This document shows, piece after piece, positions 12,815 through 16,885 of a DNA stretch of 16,885 nucleotides (position 1 is the first letter of the stretch; the number at the start of each line of letters is the position of its first letter). The notes below the pieces were generated by a model, which saw nothing but the letters and a program-made list of their open reading frames with translations, was not told the origin of the DNA and did not search any database. Source of the stretch: an uncultured Peptococcaceae bacterium (GTDB lineage Bacteria > Bacillota > Desulfotomaculia > Desulfotomaculales > Desulfocucumaceae); contig CATZDY010000055.1 in the NCBI GenBank assembly GCA_958417755.1, positions 1-16,885 on the forward strand, written 5' to 3'. Position numbers and translations under genes: made by a program.

Positions 12815-14120
12815 TACACAAACATATAAAACCCAAATGGAAGCTGCCAAAAAACATATCATCACCAATGAAATGCGCATTGTGGCAGAAAAAGAATCCA
12901 TGGATATCAAACGTTTACAAGAAAAAATTGCTGCAGGTAAAATTATTATTCCAGCCAATGCAAAGCACAAAGCCTTATCCCCAGAGGGTATTGGCGAAGG
13001 CTTAAAAACAAAAATCAATGTTAATTTAGGTATTTCCAGAGATTGTGCGGATATTGAACAGGAAAAGGCCAAGGTGTTACAATCCATAGCCATGAAGGCA
13101 GAAGCCATTATGGACTTAAGTTCTTATGGTAAGACCTATGCGTTTCGAGATTGGCTCATTCAAAATTCTTCCGCTATGATCGGTACTGTACCTATCTATG
13201 ATGCTGTGGGCTATTTTGATAGAGATTTAAAAGAACTCACCAAAGATGACTTTTTTGAAGTTGTCAAAAAACATGCTGAACAAGGCGTGGATTTCATGAC
13301 CATTCACGCAGGAATCAACCGCGCTACCATGGAAAAATTCAAGCAAAACCCCCGTTTGACCAATATTGTGTCCAGGGGTGGTTCATTGCTTTATGTTTGG
13401 ATGGAATTAACGGGACATGAAAATCCTTTTTTCCAATACTATGACGAGCTTTTAGATATCCTGTACGCCCATGATGTGACCATTAGTTTAGGAGATGCTT
13501 GCCGACCGGGCAGTATTCAAGATGCCAGCGATGCTGCCCAAATCCAAGAGCTGATTGTACTGGGTGAACTCACCCAAAGGGCTTGGGACAAACATGTTCA
13601 AGTTATGGTGGAAGGTCCCGGCCATATGGCATTGAATGAAATACAAGCCAATGTGGTCATGGAAAAGCGCCTTTGCCATGGAGCGCCCTTTTACGTGCTG
13701 GGACCCATTGTTACGGATGTGGCCCCGGGATATGACCATATTACCAGTGCCATTGGGGGAGCAATGGCAGCAGCAGCAGGGGCTGACTTTTTATGTTATG
13801 TAACTCCAGCTGAACATCTACGGCTTCCAGATTTGGAAGATATCAAAGAAGGGATTGTAGCTGCTAAAATCGCTGCCCATGCTGCGGACATTGCCAAAGG
13901 CATTCCTGGTGCCAAAGATTGGGATTTTAAAATGAGTACTGCCAGAGCTGAGTTGGATTGGGAAGCCATGTTTGCCTTGGCCATTGATCAGGAAAAGCCC
14001 AAGGCTTACCGCCAAAGTTCTCCCCCCCAGGAAAAGGATACTTGTACCATGTGCGGAAAAATGTGCGCTGTAAAGAATATGAATCGAATTTTAAATAAAG
14101 ATGATGTAAGTCTTTTATAA
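12807..14120 (+). CDS. thiC: Phosphomethylpyrimidine synthase ThiC
   Basis: A 437-residue radical-SAM enzyme that rearranges aminoimidazole ribotide into HMP-P, the pyrimidine half of thiamine. Signatures are RGGSLLYVWM, SLGDACRPGSIQDA, VQVMVEGPGHMALNEI, GAPFYVLGPIVTDVAPGYDHITSAIGGAMAAAAGADFLCYVTPAEHL and the C-terminal cluster site Cys413, Cys416 and Cys420 (CTMCGKMC). It is the short form, lacking the N-terminal extension of the roughly 630-residue E. coli enzyme. Start ATG 12807 with GGAGG nine bases upstream, overlapping thiE by 8 bases; an in-frame ATG at 12768 lacks a ribosome site. It is the last gene of the operon and depends on the riboswitch at 8861. Confidence 0.97.
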   Translation: MDDTQTYKTQMEAAKKHIITNEMRIVAEKESMDIKRLQEKIAAGKIIIPANAKHKALSPEGIGEGLKTKINVNLGISRDCADIEQEKAKVLQSIAMKAEAIMDLSSYGKTYAFRDWLIQNSSAMIGTVPIYDAVGYFDRDLKELTKDDFFEVVKKHAEQGVDFMTIHAGINRATMEKFKQNPRLTNIVSRGGSLLYVWMELTGHENPFFQYYDELLDILYAHDVTISLGDACRPGSIQDASDAAQIQELIVLGELTQRAWDKHVQVMVEGPGHMALNEIQANVVMEKRLCHGAPFYVLGPIVTDVAPGYDHITSAIGGAMAAAAGADFLCYVTPAEHLRLPDLEDIKEGIVAAKIAAHAADIAKGIPGAKDWDFKMSTARAELDWEAMFALAIDQEKPKAYRQSSPPQEKDTCTMCGKMCAVKNMNRILNKDDVSLL

Positions 14121-14190
14121 TCAATGCATATGAACATTTATTTTCATCAGTTTTTCATGAAATAAAGGGATTTGAAACAATTGAGAGGGA

Positions 14191-14221
14191 AAACAAACGG
14201 TTGAACCCGTTTGTTTTTTTC
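14191..14221 (+). terminator. Terminator of the thiamine operon
   Basis: AAACAAACGG (14191-14200) pairs perfectly with CCGTTTGTTT (14207-14216) around a 6-base loop and continues into a T-run. It lies 70 bases after the thiC stop. Confidence 0.9.
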
Positions 14222-14342
14222 TATGCATCTAAATTTTGAAATAATACTGTTTGCCCTAGTTTTATAAAGAAATATACTAATAATCCGATTTTTATTCCAA
14301 ATAGGAAAAATAAGGAAACTTTTTTTTTAACAAGGGAACTGA

Positions 14343-14348
14343 TATAAT
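14343..14348 (+). promoter_or_regulatory. -10 box of the nrdJ promoter
   Basis: A perfect TATAAT preceded by GA lies 35 bases upstream of the TTG start. No good -35 hexamer is found at 17 bases; instead there is a T-run (14320-14328) that could act as an upstream element. No NrdR-box-like pair was recognised. Confidence 0.55.
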
Positions 14349-14383
14349 GAAGGACAAATAGCAACTGCGGGGAGAGAACAATA

Positions 14384-16585
14384 TTGGTAATGGAATTAAC
14401 AGAAAATGGTCAAAAAGTGTTTGACGCTCGCTACGCCCAGCGGAATATGCATGGTGAAGTGGTAGAAACTTTTGCCGAAGCGGTGCTCAGGTTGGCCCAA
14501 ACGGCAGCAAAAGCAGAAACGGAGAAAGTGGACGTTTGGCAAGATGAATTTACCAAAGTGATTGGGGAATTGTTGTTTATTCCTTCCACCCCTATTTGGG
14601 CTAATATGGGTAAAAAAGACCGTCCCTGGCAACCAGGAGCATGTTTTGTACTATCTGTAGAAGATAGCCTGGATTCTATGTATGAAACATTAAAACAAAC
14701 AGCCATGGTATTCAAATCCGGAGGTGGGGTAGGGTATAATTTTAGTTCCATTCGCCCCAAAGGTTCTTTGGTCCAATCCACCAAGGGGAAAGCTTCCGGG
14801 GTAGTTGAATTAATTAAGTTATATGATGCTTCTTCTAATATGGTCATGCAAGGAGGCGTACGCCGGGGCGCTTCCATGGGCATTTTAAATATTGATCACC
14901 CAGAAATTATAGATTTTATTCAGGCCAAACGAGATGGCAGCATGGTGAACTTCAATTTATCCGTAGGCGTTACAGATGCTTTTATGGAAGCATTGCGCAA
15001 CGATGAAGATTGGGATCTATGTTTCCAGGATAAAGTACATGCTACGTACAAAGCCAAAGAAATCTGGCGCATGATTGCTGATGCTGCCTATGCTTGCGGT
15101 GATCCTGGCATTGTTTTTGTCGATCGCTTACAACAGCATAATCCTGTGCCAGGTAATCTATTAAATAGCACCAATCCCTGTGGAGAACAACCTTTGAGCC
15201 CAGGAGAATCTTGTCTTTTGGGCAGCATCAATTTAGCGAAAATGATTACTACAGAGGGAAAACTAAACCAAGATTTATTGAGGGAAACTGTGCGCATTGC
15301 TGTACGTTTTTTGGATAATTTAATCGATGTGGCTGTATATCCCTTGCCATTGATTGAATCCGCAACCAAGGCCACTCGAAAAATCGGTCTAGGCTATACA
15401 GGATTGCATGATGCTTTGATTATGGCAGGACTGCCCTATGACGCACCTGAGGGACGGGCTTTTGCCGGTGAAATCACGGCTCTCATTCAACAAACAGCCC
15501 ACCAAGCTTCCAAAGATTTGGCCTTGGAAAAGGGCTGTTTTCCCGCCTGGGAAAACAGTATCTATTATCCTGAGGAACAAAGGCGTAATGCTGCTTGTAT
15601 CACCATTGCTCCCACAGGCAGTGTAACGGCAATGGCTGGATGCGAAGGATATGGTATAGAACCCATATTTGCAGTGGCTTACACAAAAAAAACCAATGTA
15701 GCAGGGGACTTTGAAGTATTTTCTCCTTTGTTTGTACAAGCCTGTGAACAGTATCAAGTGCCCAAAGAAGTATTATCCGAAGTGGCCCAAAAAGGGAGCT
15801 GTCAGCATGTAGAGGGAATTCCAGAAGAAATTGCAGCTATTTTTAAAGGAGCCCAGGACATTGCCTTTCAAGATCATATTTTAATGCAAGCAGAAGTACA
15901 AAAATATGTAGAAAATGCTGTGAGTAAAACCATCAACATGACTGGCGAAGCCACAGTGGAAGACATTGAAAATTCGTATCTTTTAGCCTATCAATTGAAT
16001 TTAAAGGGCATCACCGTATTTCGTGATGGGTGTAAAGCAGGAACTGTGGTGGTGGGCAAAGATGGAAACAACCCTTCCAGAGAACTAAAACGAGGAGACA
16101 TATTGCCAAGACCCACCAGCGCCCATGGCATTACCCACCGTTTGGATTCTGGATGTGGAAAAATATATTTGACCGTTAATTATCAAACTGATAATGGAGA
16201 AATTTTAGAAACTTTTATTACCACAGGTTCTGATGGAGGCTGTCTTGTTTATACAGAGGCCACTTCCCGTTTAATCAGTTTAGCCATCCGGGGCGGTATT
16301 CCAGTGGATCAGATTATTGAGCAGCTCATGGGAACCCATGCCTGTCCATCTTACATGATGAGCCGCGGTTCTGGAAAAGATTTATCCCCAGGAAAGTCCT
16401 GTGCTTCAGCCATTGCTAAAAAACTACAAGAAATCAAAAGGGAATTAAACATTCGTTGCAATGGTCATGATAAGGAAAAGCAGCAACCATTGGATTCCCG
16501 TATGACATGCGAAATGTGCGGCAATACCCTTAGCATTGCCGAAGGTTGCTATGTATGTATCCATTGTGGATATTCTAAATGTTAA
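14384..16585 (+). CDS. nrdJ: B12-dependent (class II) ribonucleotide reductase
   Basis: A 733-residue enzyme reducing ribonucleotides to deoxyribonucleotides with an adenosylcobalamin-generated thiyl radical, without oxygen or a second subunit. Seen are Cys87 in PGACFVLSVEDS, the FKSGGGVGYNFSSIRPKG segment (110-127), the catalytic NPCGEQPL with Asn264, Cys266 and Glu268, Cys277 in the following ESCLLGSINL, and KSCASAIAKKL near the end. The tail (708-733) is a zinc-ribbon-like CEMCG...CYVCIHCGYSKC that probably carries electrons to the active site. There is no N-terminal ATP-cone. TTG 14384 is favoured because GGGGAG lies nine bases upstream; ATG 14390 is too far from it. It has its own promoter and terminator. 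Confidence 0.95.
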   Translation: MVMELTENGQKVFDARYAQRNMHGEVVETFAEAVLRLAQTAAKAETEKVDVWQDEFTKVIGELLFIPSTPIWANMGKKDRPWQPGACFVLSVEDSLDSMYETLKQTAMVFKSGGGVGYNFSSIRPKGSLVQSTKGKASGVVELIKLYDASSNMVMQGGVRRGASMGILNIDHPEIIDFIQAKRDGSMVNFNLSVGVTDAFMEALRNDEDWDLCFQDKVHATYKAKEIWRMIADAAYACGDPGIVFVDRLQQHNPVPGNLLNSTNPCGEQPLSPGESCLLGSINLAKMITTEGKLNQDLLRETVRIAVRFLDNLIDVAVYPLPLIESATKATRKIGLGYTGLHDALIMAGLPYDAPEGRAFAGEITALIQQTAHQASKDLALEKGCFPAWENSIYYPEEQRRNAACITIAPTGSVTAMAGCEGYGIEPIFAVAYTKKTNVAGDFEVFSPLFVQACEQYQVPKEVLSEVAQKGSCQHVEGIPEEIAAIFKGAQDIAFQDHILMQAEVQKYVENAVSKTINMTGEATVEDIENSYLLAYQLNLKGITVFRDGCKAGTVVVGKDGNNPSRELKRGDILPRPTSAHGITHRLDSGCGKIYLTVNYQTDNGEILETFITTGSDGGCLVYTEATSRLISLAIRGGIPVDQIIEQLMGTHACPSYMMSRGSGKDLSPGKSCASAIAKKLQEIKRELNIRCNGHDKEKQQPLDSRMTCEMCGNTLSIAEGCYVCIHCGYSKC

Positions 16586-16621
16586 TAATATTAATATAAG
16601 TATATATAAATATTAATATTA
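16586..16621. repeat. AT-only 12-bp inverted repeat after nrdJ
   Basis: TAATATTAATAT (16586-16597) and ATATTAATATTA (16610-16621) are perfect inverted repeats 12 bases apart, starting at the base after the nrdJ stop. The low complexity makes chance plausible. A weak RNA hairpin is possible. Confidence 0.35.
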
Positions 16622-16644
16622 AAATCCAATTTAAATATCTTGTT

Positions 16645-16680
16645 AAAAAATGTTTCGTTACAATGGCGAAACATTTTTTT
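16645..16680 (+). terminator. Terminator of nrdJ
   Basis: TGTTTCG (16651-16657) pairs with CGAAACA (16667-16673) around a 9-base loop. A-run and T-run flanks (16645-16650 and 16674-16680) extend the stem and supply the U-tract. Confidence 0.88.

Positions 16681-16885
<205 letters not shown>

Noticed and set aside
13080..13130. CTTAAG within thiC as a further response-regulator site
   Set aside because: A single copy without the 11-bp partner, inside coding sequence; expected by chance.

Overview
The window looks like chromosomal DNA of a low-GC, Gram-positive, probably anaerobic Bacillota (Clostridia-like). The evidence is strong AGGAGG-type ribosome sites, sigma-A promoters of TTGACA-17-TATAAT type, a thiS-thiG-thiH-thiF-thiE-thiC thiamine operon that uses the oxygen-sensitive radical-SAM ThiH rather than ThiO, and a B12-dependent (class II) ribonucleotide reductase. 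No mobile element, phage gene, CRISPR array, rRNA or tRNA was seen.

Layout. (1) 1-317: short leader DNA with a terminator, then a promoter embedded in a 42-bp imperfect palindrome. (2) 318-1419: a tight three-gene + strand operon with a small membrane/coiled-coil protein, an ArsR-like winged-helix regulator and a four-helix membrane protein; the palindrome is a good candidate operator for the regulator. (3) 1462-2022: a small nitroreductase on the - strand, followed leftward by a shared hairpin. (4) 2023-2496: non-coding, with one strong hairpin. (5) 2497-5659, - strand: a VTC-type polyphosphate-polymerase-like protein, a DUF4956 membrane protein and a CotH-kinase-family lipoprotein. (6) 5841-7797, + strand and divergent from it: an OmpR-type response regulator and its histidine kinase. 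The shared intergenic region carries an 11-bp-spaced CTTAA direct repeat placed where a response regulator could activate the VTC operon.

(7) 7821-8731: a consensus-perfect promoter overlapping two TGCATATGCA palindromes, then a DUF134 DNA-binding protein with a cysteine-rich tail and a NifX/NifB-type iron-molybdenum-cofactor-binding domain protein with a His/Cys-rich tail. (8) 8825-14221: the thiamine operon, with promoter, TPP riboswitch, intrinsic terminator as expression platform, thiS, thiG, thiH, thiF, a ThiD2-ThiE fusion, thiC and a final terminator. It can make both halves of thiamine phosphate and join them: ThiS/ThiF/ThiG/ThiH make the thiazole, ThiC makes HMP-P, the ThiD2 domain probably phosphorylates it, and the ThiE domain couples the two. 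(9) 14384-16680: a monocistronic adenosylcobalamin-dependent ribonucleotide reductase with its terminator, then about 200 bases of AT-rich DNA with no recognised gene.

The best candidate for a poorly described system is the two-component-system-linked VTC/DUF4956/CotH module. The DUF134/NifX-like pair with its double-palindrome promoter and the ArsR/small-membrane-protein operon are secondary candidates.
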